A stretch of DNA of 64,000 bases. It comes from Aphidius gifuensis (taxonomy: Eukaryota; Arthropoda; Insecta; Hymenoptera; Braconidae). The first letter of the stretch is position 1. Every line of letters starts with the position of its first letter. The DNA is taken from contig NC_057790.1 in NCBI RefSeq assembly GCF_014905175.1, positions 6,820,001-6,884,000 on the forward strand. The letters are read 5' to 3'. The notes below the pieces were generated by a model, which worked only from the letters and a program-made list of their open reading frames with translations, did not search any database and had not been told where the DNA came from. The translations under genes and the position numbers were made by a program. This document shows, in pieces, positions 1-13,289 of the stretch.

Positions 1-219
1 TAATTTCAATGATGAGAACATCAAAACCATTTATTTTTAAATGTGGAAAAATATTTGAACCATCTCGAGAATCATTGACAACTGTAAGTATTTTTTTTTA
101 TTATTAAATTTTATTTTACATTTAAAAAACTATTAATTATTAATTAATAATAAATAATTTTTATTTTTTAGATATTAAAGTTATCGTATTCAGTGTACAG
201 TTTACTACGGAGTAAATGA
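1..219 (+). CDS. Odorant receptor, 3' end only (OR-A; last two exons)
   Basis: C-terminal end of an insect seven-transmembrane odorant receptor (7tm_6 family) whose 5' part lies left of the window. The penultimate exon is open from the first base to 83 and stops at a GTAAGT donor. The last exon runs 172-219 after a TTTTTAG acceptor and encodes ILKLSYSVYSLLRSK plus TGA. The ending SYSVYSLLRS is the typical receptor tail (TM7 end), the part that in this family contacts the Orco co-receptor. Both exons and the intron between them are almost identical to those of the two downstream receptors, so this is another tandem copy. These receptors form odour-gated cation channels in antennal neurons; the ligand cannot be read from sequence. 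Confidence 0.85.
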
Positions 220-1889
220 AAATATAACAAAATTATTAGATTGTTTGGATAGAAAAATTTTATATGAACATTATAAAATAAACATTTGATCAATATAAAA
301 ATAACCGATCGTTTTGTAGCTTATTCGTTTAATTTTAGGAAGAGAAAAAATTATTGTAACGTGTAATGTTTTTTTTTAAATAAAAAAGTCGTACGTCCAA
401 TTTTAGATAGCAATAATTATGTTTATTATTAAATTTGGTAGGGCTACTTTCCCGAAAATATTATTGAATAACAAGGCTTCAGGAAAAAGGAAAATAATAG
501 TCATCAACGTTGCAGTATTGTACACTCAACATGTTAAAATTATAAAGTCTTTTTGAACAAATGTTGTATCCTTATTCGATCATTTAAAAAAAAAATTATA
601 TTAATGGGGAAAATACAGAATGTATAGACAAAACATGAGAATTGTAATTTGCAGGAGTTGAGCAATAAAAAATATTTTTTTTTTTCAAATTCTTTGGATA
701 TATTTTGTTTTTGACAAATAATTTTAATGAGTTTTAAGAGTTTGTTTAAAGATAAATAGATGAAAATAAATAAGAAAAATAATGATAATAATAATGATAA
801 TTTGTAAAGAAAAAAATAAATAATAAATTCCTTTATAAATATTTTCAATTATTTTTAATATTTTTTTTTCAATTTCTTTGTTTTTATTTATACGAAATGA
901 GTAATTGAGTAATAATAAAATTATTTTTGTTTAAATGATATTTTTCTTGTGTTCTAAAAATAATTTTTTCTATTTTTTTTTTTTTTTTAAATTTGAAACA
1001 AGTCATACTGATATTTTACCATTTGTATTTTTATCGAAATAAAAATCCTCATGTCCATGTTATAATTTTCTTCCACTATAAAAACAATAATTATTTTTTT
1101 TTCAAATTATATTATATTTATACATTTGACGTATTTAATTTGTGTCAAAATATTATAGAAATTAACTCAAAAAATATATTAATTTGTTCTTTATTTTCTT
1201 TATAAATTATTTATTAAAAAAAATATAAAAAATTATTATCAAACAACTGCTTTTAAATAGCCATAATTTTTTCCTAAATTATTATTATTTATTTTTTCAA
1301 TTTGAAATTCATACAATGACTGTAAAAAATTATACAAAAATGTTATTCAAGTTTTGAGTTAATAATGTTCCCTAAATTTAAAGATATTTATTTACCAAAA
1401 AAATATAATTACTTATTGATAATGTTTGAATTTTTTATTTAAATTAGACTTGGAAGTTATTGACTCGAAAAAATATGCAGTCATTGAACTCGAGTTCAAC
1501 AAAGCGATTAGTTATTGATAAGTTAGAAATTTTTATAGATTAAATAAGACTTAATAATGGGGTTGATTAAATATTTTATCATAAAAAGACGAAAAGAAAT
1601 ACAAAATCATAAATGTTTAATTACATTTTGTTTTCAAATTTCCTTAATGTTTTTTTTTACTGTTTGTTTTTTACGAAACTCAGGACTTTCAACTAGAATT
1701 TAATCCAAAATATTAATATTTGATATTTACGTAGATTATTTATTTGTTCAATCATGAATATTAGCTTAAAAATGATTAATACTTAACTAAAATGTCAATG
1801 TAATCAAAAAATACAATGCGTGAGGTAAAAAAAAAAATTTGTAAATATAAAAAAAAAAGTGATATTTAGTTTGTGATATTGATATTGAT
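220..1889 (+). pseudogene. Intergenic spacer with receptor 5'-flank relic and start-codon stub
   Basis: About 220-560 matches the spacer and upstream flank of OR-C (about 4012-4453), including the run ending TATAAAGTCTTTTTGAACAAAT just before the start codon. At about 560-585 an ATG context resembling the OR-C start remains (ATGTTGTATCC), but no receptor exon follows. A further receptor copy therefore once started here and was lost. Relative to OR-C, the flank lacks roughly 110 bp near 432. The rest, to 1889, is very AT-rich with no convincing coding sequence. Confidence 0.55.
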
Positions 1890-3266
1890 ATGATGTATCC
1901 TCGTGTTACTATAATAATTTTAAAATTATTTGGAGCTTGGAGACCTCAAACAAAAAGCTGTTGTAAATTAAAATTATACGAAATTTATCGTATAATTATT
2001 ACTGTCATGCAATTTTTATTTGTCGTGTCACAATTTGCAGCTGTTTTATTTACAAAAAGAAGAAGTATTTTAGACTTGACAAACGGAATAGGTACATTTG
2101 CAGCATTTTCTCAGTGTTTAAAAATATTAAAACATCAAAATTTGATAATAAAATATGAAAAAATTGCTAATAGTGGAGTGTTTACAACGAGAAATCATAG
2201 TGAAGAAAAAATTAAAAGCAAATTTAAACGTATTTCAAGGTAAGAGTTTGATAAGTATTTAATTTTTATTATTTTATAAAATATTTTTTTTAATCATTAA
2301 AAATAATTTTACAGGTTAATTGTAATTATTTATACAACGTACAGCTCTTTTGCTGTGTTTTTGTACTTTTGTGAAAAAATAAACTCTGCTCGTTTACCTG
2401 TACCAATATTTAGTATTGGTGTTTCCTATGAAATATGGAATCCATTTATTTACAAGGTACTATTAATTTTCCACGTTGCAGTGGTGTCAAATTTGGTAAT
2501 GATTTCTTTGTGTTTTTATGCTCTTTATATTGTGATGGTAATGACAATTTGTGCACAAGTGGAAATACTAAAATACAGATATCAGAATATGATAAAAGAA
2601 ATTATGTTTAATAGCTTAAAAATCTACAACGAGCAAGATAAAGAGCATAATGAGAAAAAATTAATTGTTAAATTTACAAAGTATTATCTAGAAATAATTA
2701 AACTCGCAGAAAAAATTTTTAAAATTTTTTCAACATTAGTATTTATACAATATGCTGATAGTGTTGTTAATATTTGTAGTCATGCATATTTGGTATCAAG
2801 AGCAGAGTTTTTTAGTCAAGAATTTTTTACTTATATTATTGTTGTGATTGGTTTTGTTATTCAAATTTCAATAATTTGTTTAACATCACACGAACTTAAA
2901 ATTCGGGTAAATATTTTATTAAATGTTTTTATCTATATTTCTTATTGTTTTTTATGATAATTTTTTCTTTCTAGTTTGAACGTCTTAATGATACAATTTA
3001 CAATGTTGATTGGACAAGGTTTCATATCAAGACAAAACGATTGATGATAATTTCAATGATGAGAACATCAAAACCATTTATTTTTAAATGTGGAAAAATA
3101 TTTGAACCATCTCGAGAATCATTGACAACTGTAAGTATTTTTTTTTATCATTCAATTTTATTTTACATTTAAAAAACTATTAATTATTAATTAATAATAA
3201 ATAATTTTTATTTTTTAGATATTAAAGTTATCGTATTCAGTGTACAGTTTACTACGGAGTAAATAA
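1890..3266 (+). CDS. Odorant receptor, complete four-exon gene (OR-B)
   Basis: Seven-transmembrane odorant receptor of 381 residues, normal length for the family. Exons are 1890-2239, 2315-2906, 2975-3130 and 3219-3266; every junction is GT-AG and the phases agree. The start gives MMYPRV..., aligning with the start of OR-C. Hydrophobic segments are spread through the protein. The conserved C-terminal half contains the LTSHEL motif region and the tail SYSVYSLLRSK. It should sit in the dendritic membrane of olfactory neurons with Orco. It is about half identical to OR-C over exon 1, while exons 3-4 and the downstream flank are nearly identical. It is the only receptor in this window with all exons intact. 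Confidence 0.9.
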
Positions 3267-3606
3267 AAATATAACAAAATTATTTGACATGAAGTACTTG
3301 TACTCTGTGTCTTCAAAGCAAAACGAAAACATTTAAATAATTTATTGATTAATTAATTGAAATAATTAAGCACAATTAATATTTGTAATAATTTATCTCC
3401 CGTGAATTTAATTATTTTGTCATAATTTTTACAAAATAAAATAAAAACTTTAATTAAAATTGCATTATAATTATCATTAAAAATCAATGAAACCGAATTA
3501 AGCGATCCGTTAAAACCATAATTATATTTATCTGCTCATCTTGTATATAAAAATATTTCCATTGTGAATTTTGCACATAAATAATTCATTTAAAATTTCA
3601 CAGCTC

Positions 3607-3892
3607 CCCTGGTAGAAATATTTCTCCGCCATTACTCCGGCTTTCTCCGGCGTTACTCCGTTTTTGGCCCATTTCGCGAGAAATTACTCCAGCACGAGGT
3701 TGATGGCGGAGAAATTATTCCGGCATGAGATTAATGTCCGCCACTACTTTTATGCCGGAATAATTTTTCCGCCATCAACCTCATGCCGAAATAATTTCTC
3801 TGCCATCAACCTCATGCCAGAGTAATTTCTCCGGAAATGGGCCAAAAACGGAGAAATGCTGGAGTAATGCCGGAGTAATATTTCCACCAGGG
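3607..3892. mobile_element. CCGGA-rich MITE, copy 1
   Basis: A 286-bp non-coding element with terminal inverted repeats CCCTGGTAGAAATATT and AATATTTCCACCAGGG. The inside is made of reiterated CTCCGG/CCGGAGTAA words arranged as inverted repeats. The flanks are TC on both sides. The paralogous spacer after OR-C (about 7141-7160) lacks the element and reads CAGCTAATTATTGC there, so it is an empty-site comparison. This supports real insertion with a 2-bp target duplication. Related copies lie at 32173-32499 and near 45461-45804. Confidence 0.8.
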
Positions 3893-3969
3893 TCATTATT
3901 GCTTAATAATAACCAAACTACCTCTACAACAAAATTTTAATTTTTTAGATATTTTAATTTTTAATTTTT

Positions 3970-4011
3970 TAACTATCGTATTCGGTGTACAGTTTACTAC
4001 GGAGTAAATAA
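3970..4011 (+). pseudogene. Relic last exon of an odorant receptor
   Basis: TATCGTATTCGGTGTACAGT and the following bases through TAA (4009-4011) match the last exon of OR-A/B/C with one change, but no upstream receptor exons precede it. It is followed by the same spacer that follows OR-A. It marks another partial tandem duplication in the array. Confidence 0.7.
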
Positions 4012-4453
4012 AAATTTAACAAAATTATTCAAGTTCTTTGGATAGAAAAAATCTTATATGTATATAAACATAAAAATAACTAAGTAGTTTATTGATTTTA
4101 TTTTAGAACGAGAAAAAATTATTGTAACTTGAAATGTTTTTTTTTTTTCAAATCAAAAAGTCGTATGCTGAATTTTAGATGGCAATAATTATGTTTATCA
4201 TCAAATTTGGTATTTCTGTTGTTGTTGCCCATATACAAAAAAAAAATCATTTGAATTATAATTAGTAGTTGTCATGTTAACTGATAATAAAATTGGAATT
4301 AAAATACGTTATTTATTTGGTCAATTATCGATACTACTTCCTTGAAAATATTATTGAATCACAATGCTTTAGGAAACAAAAAAATGATAGTCATTAACGT
4401 TGTAGTATTGTACACTCAACATGTTAAAATTATAAAGTCTTTTTGAACAAATA

Positions 4454-6811
4454 ATGTATCCTCATGTGACTCTGATAATTCTCCAACTATTTGGTGCTTG
4501 GAGACCACAAACAAGCATTTATTGGAAATTAAAATTATACAAAATTTATTGTACAATTGTAATTGCAATGAAATTTTTATTCGGACTGTCACAATTGGTT
4601 GCAATATTTTTCACAAACACAACAATTATTGAGCACTTGACACTTGGCATTGGTGGACTTGTTAGTTGTGTTGAATGTTTAAATATTTTGTACTATCAAA
4701 ATTTCATTATTAAAACTGAGACAATTATTAACACTGGAGTATTTGCAACAAAAAATCATGATGAAGAAATCATTCGAAACAAATACAAACATCGTTCCAA
4801 GTGAGAATTTTATAATTTAATTAAAAATTATAATAATTAAATATTTATAATTGAAAGACTTGTTTTTTTTCTTTATAAATTTCAGGATAATCACATTGAT
4901 TTACACAATTTATGCGTCAATTGCTTTGTTGATGTACTTGTTGGAAAGAATTAATTCTACTCATTCACCTAAACCAATGTATAGTATTGGTTTTCCTTGT
5001 GATATATCAAATCCAATTTTTTACAAATTGTTATTTATTTGTCATGCTTTTTTGGTGTCTAATCTAGTTATGCTTAGTATGAGTTTTTATTCACTTTTTG
5101 TCGTTATGATGATGGCAATTCGTGCACAAGTGGCAATACTCAAATGCAGGTATCAAATTATGATTAAAATAATTCGAAATGATTATTGTAACTTGGATAA
5201 ATTCGATCGAAATGATAAAATAATAATCGAAAAAAAAGTAATTGTAGAATTTATTAGGTACCATTTAGAAATTGTTCATTTGACAGAAAATATTTGTCGG
5301 GTTTTTTCAATACTAATATTTATTCAGTATGCAAAAAGTGTTGTAAATATTTGTATATATGCTTATTTAGTATCAAAAACTGAATTTTTTACTCCAGAAT
5401 TTTTTTCTTATCTTATGGTGATGCTGGGTTTTATTATACAAATTTCAATAATTTGTTTAACATCACACGAACTTAAAACTGAGGCTTATTTATTAAAGTT
5501 TTATTTGAGATGAATTTTAGACCGAAGCCTTGAATCAATAAACGATATTGAGACGAGACCAGTATCTTGAAAATTCATCTCAAGACTGAAAATTTTAAAT
5601 AATATATTTTTTTTTTCTTACCGTATCGAATCATATTGAAAAAAGAATGTTATATTCCTGTTTAAGACACTGCAAGCACTGAAGAGTCACAAGATATTTA
5701 CAAATTATGTATCAATGAAAATTGTAAAGATTTAAGTTACGCAATTATATTTTAATAACTGATATTTTTTGTATTTGATGTTAAAAGCAAATGATTTACT
5801 CTTTGAAAAATACATATCGATGAAGTAAAAGAAAAAAGAAAAATTATATTCAAGAATCTCCGTTAATTTAACGATTTTAAATTTCAAGATTCAATTTGAA
5901 CAGTTTGTTTATGCTTTTATTTTTCTTGAAAACAGAAAGATTATGTCTACATTTATTTACACAATTAATTTTGATGCTTCATCCTTTTATTGTTCAGTTC
6001 CTCTTGCAGTCACGTTGAAGAAAACATCAAATTTTTTTATGAATTTAATAAATGAAAATAAAACAAATGTCGTATAAAAAATATTTCGTCATAATTTGTA
6101 TGATTAACAATTTATTAATAAAATTAATAATCAATTTATTGCCAATATAACTAATATTTATTGCAATATTTTATATTTTATAATTTAAAAAATAGTAATA
6201 CAATATTAGTTGTTTTATTTTAACGAATTTGATATACATGGTATTATTCAATCACTTTTTACTTTACTTGACGAATAAATATAGTATAAAAGCGAGACAG
6301 AGACTTGCGAGTACGAGACTAGACCGAGACCGAGACCGAGACCTAAATCTTAAAATTTAGAGAAAGTTAAAATCGAGAGATCGAACGAGCGAGACCGATA
6401 TTATATTTCGAATTGTCTCGTTTGTACCATGAAAGCCCTACTTAAAACTGAGGTAAATATTTTATTAAATGTTTTTATTTATATTTCTTATTGTTTTGAA
6501 TGATAATTTTTTGATTTTAGTTTGAACGTCTTAATGATACAATTTACAATGTTGATTGGACAAGGTTTCATATCAAGACAAAACGATTGATGATAATTTC
6601 AATGATGAGAACATCAAAACCATTTATTTTTAAATGTGGAAAAATATTTGAACCATCTCGAGAATCATTGACAACTGTAAGTATTTTTTTTTATTATTAA
6701 ATTTTATTTTACATTTAAAAAACTATTAATTATTAATTAATAATAAATAATTTTTATTTTTAGATATTAAAGTTATCGTATTCAGTGTACAGTTTACTAC
6801 GGAGTAAATGA
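4454..6811 (+). pseudogene. Odorant receptor broken by an insertion (OR-C)
   Basis: Receptor with exon 1 at 4454-4800 and exon 2 from 4886. Exon 2 aligns with OR-B as far as the SHELK motif and then hits an insertion. The expected donor ...CTGAG/GTAAAT is displaced to 6452, about 970 bp downstream. Reading through gives about nine foreign residues and a stop at 5511-5513. Exon 3 (6521-6676) and exon 4 (6764-6811) are intact beyond the insertion and nearly identical to those of OR-B. The predicted product is about 315 residues and lacks the last 67 (end of TM6, TM7 and tail), so it is unlikely to function as a normal channel. If the whole insertion were spliced out, function could return, but the duplicated site left of the insertion no longer has a GT donor. 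Confidence 0.8.
5484..6440. mobile_element. Insertion inside OR-C with GAGAC-repeat content
   Basis: A foreign segment of about 0.96 kb lies between two copies of ACTTAAAACTGAGG (5471-5484 and 6440-6453). The right end reads GAAAGCCCTA. Its reverse complement, TAGGGCTTTC, resembles a hAT terminus; the left end, TGAGGCTTAT, matches only weakly. If hAT, the target duplication is the 8-bp CTTAAAAC. The inside has GAGACCGAGACC iterations near 6310-6350. About 5640-5780 is related to 43390-43520, so this is a dispersed repeat. No transposase reading frame is visible. Confidence 0.65.
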
Positions 6812-9800
6812 AAATATAACAAAATTATTTGACATGAAATGTACTCTGTATCTTCAAAGCAAAACGAAAACATTAAAATAATTTATTGATTAATTAATTG
6901 AAATAATTAAGCACAATTAATATTTGTAATAATTTATCTCCCGTGAATTTAATTATTTTGTCATAATTTTTACAAAATAAAATTTAAATTTAAATTAAAA
7001 TTGCATTATAATTATCATTAAAAATCAATGAAACCGAATTAAGCGATCCGTTAAAACCATAATTATATTTATCTGCTCATCTTGTATATAAAAATATTTC
7101 CATTGTGAATTTTGCACATAAATAATTCATTGAAAATTTCACAGCTAATTATTGCTCAATAATAACCCAGCTATCTCAACAACAAAATAAAAATAAAAAA
7201 CATATTTATCACAACACTGATGCTAATAAATCAATTAAAAATTTCCAGTTATCCGGAAAAATTCCCAAGCAATGTGTTTTCTTCATGCAAAAAAAAAAAA
7301 AAAAAAAGAATCAGCAATGTGAAGGATATGGTAAATACCAAGTGTTTATATGATCGACAAGTAGTTACATCACATCTTTATTTAAAAAAAAAATTATAAA
7401 ATAAAAAGAGGGCGGCAATCATCAGACAAAGAGTCAACTCTCCATCAACCTTGGTTTTTAATAAAAAACATCATAAATTGATAATTTAAAAAACAATAAA
7501 CAGTAATAAAAATAAACAAAATAGGAATCATGAAATTACAACAATAATAATTTTAAAAAAAAGTATCAAGATTTTTTGTTGATGCCCAAAAAATTAAATG
7601 AGCCATGAATTTTTTTAAAAAAAAAAAAGAAAATTAGGTCTCTGTATTTATTAAATTTTTAAAAATCATTGTAACCGAATATGGTGATCGAAGGGACAAT
7701 TTCGGGACTGAGTCCCACATTAAATAAATAAAAAAAATAAATAAAAAATTCTTCAATGTTCAATACATCAAGTGGGATATTTTTTCCAAGTCAGTCAGTC
7801 TAACAACATTGCTACAAAAATAAATGGGGGGACCTCAATGTAAGGCCCATTAAACAGAAAATAAAAGGCGTATATATATTACGAAGGCGTTATTAACAAA
7901 CACACATACATTTTAAAGAAAAAAATTAAATAAATAAATACATCAAAAGAAAAAATATGTAAGTTATTGAAAAAAATACATTGCCATAATTAAAAATAAG
8001 AAAATTAATTATTAAAAATTATTAAAAGTATTTAAAAAATTTTTTTTTTTATAAATTTTATTTAGATAATTGGCAATATATTTTAATTTTATATATTTAT
8101 ATTTTTGTTGAATATTATTTTTAGCTTTAAATTTTCATTTAAAATTATGATTAAATATTTGATTGATTTTTTTGAGACTATAAGTCCGGAAACTCCTACG
8201 TTTTTTTTTTTTTTTTTTTTGATATTTTAAAAACGAGTCATTTCATTTTGTTCAAGCATCAATGCTGTTTTTTCCATGTATGGATAAATGGTCTAAAAAC
8301 CAGTTCAACGTTGAAGTATATACCAACGTTAAAATAACAGTTAAAATTTTTATAACATGGTATTGTTAATTGCCAAGTATTTCTATTGTTATATATATTT
8401 TTTTAAAATAATTTAAATGATTTTTGAAGCTTGACAGTAAATTATATGAAAAAAATAAATATATTTTTTAATTTATTTTATATTAAAATGTTTCTTTTCT
8501 TTTGTAAAGTTATTTTTTACTCGAATTTCGTCATCGAAATATTTTTCTACATCGAAATATTTTTCTACATCGAAATATTTTTCGACTAGTCATTATTGCA
8601 AAATTAATTCAGTCATTATTATTTAAAGAAATTATTATAAACTAAAACAAGATGAATTAATTTCAACGTGGTTAAATTTTCATTTGAAAAAAATAAAAAA
8701 GAGTTGGTTTTATTATCCAGATGTAATAAAATATTATTATTCAAACACTAGATTTTTATTTAAAATAGAAAACCTCATCTACTTTTCAACAGTGTAATAA
8801 TTCCATACGCTTTATTGGGGTTGACTAAACAAACCATTTAAAATTATTTATCTTATACATAAACTCACGTTCTTTGATCAAGTGTAAGATTAAATACTCA
8901 AACAAACTAAACGATATTTAAAAAAAAAACTCTAGCTAATAAATTACTAATATAATAGAATTATAAATTTTATTTATTAATTTTTTTATATCTTTTTTGT
9001 GGTTTGATTTATAATTATATAAAATTATCGGTTTGAAACAGAATGCGAGGTCGAGAAATAAAAAAAATATATAAAATGCGTAAATGTGTGACGATTTAAA
9101 ATGTTGACAAATGTAGAATCATCCAGGTTTTTATTATCCAAAAATGGTAAAGCTAGATAGAGTGCGTGATTATTTATTTGATTCGAGAGTAATGACCCAA
9201 CGATTTATAAAAAAAAAAAAAAACTCATTGCACAATAATATATATATTTTAAAATAAAAAAATAATAAATTAAATGTTTTATTATTTTTAAATTACAAAA
9301 TTTACATGATGAAAATTCATAAATATCTTGAGTAAATGAAAAAAAAAATTAGAAAAATTTTTTTAGCCTTGAATGAGCCTTGTGTCATATGATCACATCA
9401 TCAAGTTTGATCAACAACAAACTCATGTAAAAAAATGCAAAACATTTGTGTACATTATAATATGTTGTTAACTATTTTTTTATTATTATTTTTTTACAAA
9501 TAAAAATGCACAGTATGAGTTAATAAATTGCGCAAATGGCCGTGAATTGTCTACGTTTAAAAAGGTTACATAAAAAAAAGGTGGCAAAAATTTTAACTCC
9601 CACATAAAATCATTATTGATTAAATTAAAAATAACTAAATTAAGAAATTTTAATTTTATATTATATTTTATCAAAAAAATATGATCATATACTTCCTGGG
9701 TAAATAAATATTTATTGCATGAACACGAAGACGGTGTTAAATGTGCAAGAAAAGAAGAGGTGAAAGCAAAAACGTGACCACTTGAAAAATATTTCTGCAC

Positions 9801-12800
9801 GGGAAATTGATGTTCAAACTCCCATGAGACGTTCATCGTGATAAAAAAAAAAAATAATAAAACCACGTATTTAAAGGCGTATAAAAAAAGGGAATTTAAA
9901 TTTATGTCATTATTTAAAAATATAGGTCACGAAGATTCCCTTTTCCGCGGGAAATAAAAATAGGCTAATTCTATTGCATAAATGCCCAACAAAAAACAGG
10001 TTTTAAATACATGAAAATTTACGAAAAAAAAATCAAGTATTTAAATTTTATTGAATGAAATTTAAAAATAAAAAAAATGATGCTATTTATAAATGTTAAA
10101 AATAAATATTCGTTATGATTATTTTTGATTTAATTTCAGATTGATTAATTTGAAAATTAAAATTAGTGTTACGATATTTTTTTTTAAGTAATTTTGTCGT
10201 AGTAAAATATAAATATAATAATGTATTTTGTATGAAACTTGGAAGCAATGAAAGATGCCGGCATCTTTTTGTAAAAAGATGAAAGTGCCATGCCAAATGG
10301 TTTCAAGAAATCAGTTAGTTATTTTTATATATATAGACACACCATAAAATGTGAAAAAAAAAAAAAAAAAAAATTCCAACTACTTTTTGACCTTTTTCAT
10401 TTATATTTAAATAATTTGATTTAAAAAAATATATTTTTTATTATTTAAAGCAAAATAAACAATACAAATTAAAAATAAAAAAAATTTTTATAAATATTTA
10501 TTAGTGTAATTTTTAATTGAATAATAATTTTATTTATCCAGCAAAGTCTCAAGGTTCGACTAAAACTAAGTCTCCATACAAACAGTATCAAAACGTTATT
10601 TTCGAATGTCCTGCCAATTAAAGTCCAAGTGGACCGAGTTTTTTTAATCGTTAAATTTTTGTTCACTTTCTTCGCCTTATGTATTATTCCGAAACCCTGT
10701 TCTGCATGCCGCCAAGAATAGAATGGAAATCATCGTCATTATCGCTAAACCAAAAAATTTTTTCAAAGTAAAATGAATAAAACATAATATAATCAATTGT
10801 TGTTATTCTGCCGAAAATTATTATAATGATTAAAAAATTTTCCAAAGCGTCTACCGTAAATCCGAACCAAAAATAAAATAAAGTAATATAAAACGGATCA
10901 GAAATATATTATCATAAGTAGATTGAAAATATATAAAAATCAAAAAAAATAAAAACATGAACTAAAATTATTATTATATTTATCTCTCGACTTTTCTCTC
11001 GCATATCGACATTGGTGTCTCGTCTCGTCTCGTCTCGTCTCGTCTCGTCTCTCGCGACGAGAGAAAATTCGTCTCTCGTCTCGAAATTTATTGTCTCTCA
11101 AACTCTCGTCACCTCTCTCTCGTCTCGTCTCGAGTTCTCTCGTCTATCGTGGCATCACTATTTTTCTGTACGCTAATTGCCAAGGAATTAATTTAGCTTT
11201 ATTGTTATTTAAATAAATAGATAAATCTAATTTTTGTAAGGTAAAAAGACATATTAAATTTCTGAGTACAAACTTGTGGTGAAAATTAAATATAACCACA
11301 TCAATTAAAATATCTCGTAAATAATAATTTTATGGATAATTTATTTTTTCAATGTATATAATTAAAAGAAAATTATTATTTATATTTTTATATTAATTAT
11401 AAAAAATACGGAAATAACATGGTTAAATTTAGACAAATGAAAAATTATAAAATTAAAAAAATTATATTAAAATTAATTTGATTTGATTGGTTTATCAGGC
11501 TACAAAAAATCATAAAATTGAAATATTTTTGTTTTATATTTAAAAGAAGATATAACTTTAAAATTAATTAATAATTTAAAATTTTTTAAACAATTATTTT
11601 TATAAAATAAAAAAATTTTCTTTCTCGATTAATCCCATACTGAATAGAAATAAAAATATTATTGAATAAAAGATTTAAAATAATTTGAAAATAATATTGT
11701 AATTTTAAATAATCGATAAGAATAATCATATTGATATATATATAACATAAAATTTTATCGTTTTAACCAAGTAGTTAATGTATGGGCGTGCATAGAAAGC
11801 GAACAATGATTCAGACATTGAACATAAATAGGTGGCCTGCATGTTATACCACCAGCCCACTTGGATATGTCAAATAGTAATTTCAAGAAAGTCAATTCTG
11901 TCACTCGAAAACATTATTCCAGTTCAATGATTATTTTTAATAATAATTATAAAAATAACAACAAGCTAACACACGTGTCAATTATATCCTGAAGTTTGAT
12001 TTTTATCTATTTAATTTCTCTGTATCTTTAGCTCCAATCCATCAACATCTTGGCATTCAATATTTTAAATTTAAAACAAAATTAATTAACAAACTAAATA
12101 ACAAATAGAATTGTTTATAATAATTATATATTCAACCATTTTTTTAAATGTTATTCTTTGTTGTTTTTAATGAGCTTAAAGATGACCATATTTGTTGAAT
12201 AAAAAAAAATGATAATTGATAATAAATAGATAACAATGAAAGTTGATAAATTTAAAATAGAATATAGAAAATAGTTTATTTTTCATGAGTTATTTATGAG
12301 ACATATATAATATATCTTGTCAGTATTTTTTGACATTGAAATATGCTATTTTTGATAATGTATAACAGAGACAAATGATGTGTGTGTTTTATTTTTTTTA
12401 ATACACCATAATGGATAAATAAATGAAAATATTATTTTTAAAAAATTCATAACATTAATGATTTTTAATTTATCATGAAGGTTTGACATATATTTTAAAT
12501 ATTATTCATAAAAAGATGCACATATTATATTTAAATTTCTAAATCGCCTACACAAAAAAATAATACAACTATGTCATGAACAATTTAAATTCTATATATG
12601 AACAAAAAATCGAAAAATTTATTTACTTGATATTTTCATTTCTACAATTGATTTTAATCGAATTTTTTATCGAATTTTTTTTTTTTTTAAAAAACCAGTT
12701 TATGTATTTTGTTATTTTGTTATTTGTTATCAACTAAATTTCAAGTTTATTTTTAAAACCATAACAGCATCGTGATGTCATTTTGATTATCATAAAAACT

Positions 12801-13289
12801 TGGCTATATCCTACTAAATAAAAAAAAAAAAACTATTCCTTTAATTATAAAAAATAATAAAAATTATATTTAAAAATACAAAATTTATTTATTTATTTAT
12901 TAGAAAAGCCCCGATTAAATTGAGAAAAAAAAATAAAATCATCAATGCTCCAATAAAACTAAAACAAACTTGAATTTATAAATGAAAAAAAAATAAACAA
13001 AACATACCTTAATTATCATCATAAATAATTATCCTTGATATTATAATGAATAAAATAATTATTTATAAATTGACACAGTATAAATATATTTTATCGTAAT
13101 TAAAAAAATTTCACAAAAACAAATTAAATAATGACTGCAACACAAACAATACTCCAAAAAATTTAAAAATAAAAATTAGTAATTTATAAACTTCACTATA
13201 AATATAATCACAAAAAATAATACAATATTTTATGAATGAAAATATTGTAAATTAAAAATAAAAAAAAAAAAAAAAAAAAAAATTTATTG
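6812..13289. other. Receptor 3' flank followed by gene-poor AT-rich desert
   Basis: 6812-7190 is a near-identical copy of the flank after OR-B (3267-3610 without the MITE). Beyond that there are poly-A/T tracts, a tandem ATCGAAATATTTTTCTAC repeat near 8536-8585, and short open frames without recognisable domains or splice structure. Apart from the GAGACG element at 10983-11160, nothing else can be supported. Confidence 0.5.
10983..11160. mobile_element. GAGACG-repeat hAT-type MITE, left end missing
   Basis: A TCTCG/CGTCT-rich block ends in GTCTATCGTGGCATCACTA, matching the right terminus of the complete 110-bp element at 53107-53216. The matching left terminus TAGTGATGCC is absent. Inside is a perfect run of CGTCT units (about 11018-11050). 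The copy is longer than the complete one through satellite-like expansion. Confidence 0.65.

Noticed and set aside
540..848. Minus-strand open frame of 102 codons
   Set aside because: Low-complexity Phe/Leu/Ile/Lys composition typical of AT-rich non-coding DNA; overlaps the receptor 5'-flank relic.
9486..9866. Minus-strand open frame of 126 codons in the desert
   Set aside because: No domain, no signal peptide, no splice context and no paralogue in the window; composition follows local AT bias.
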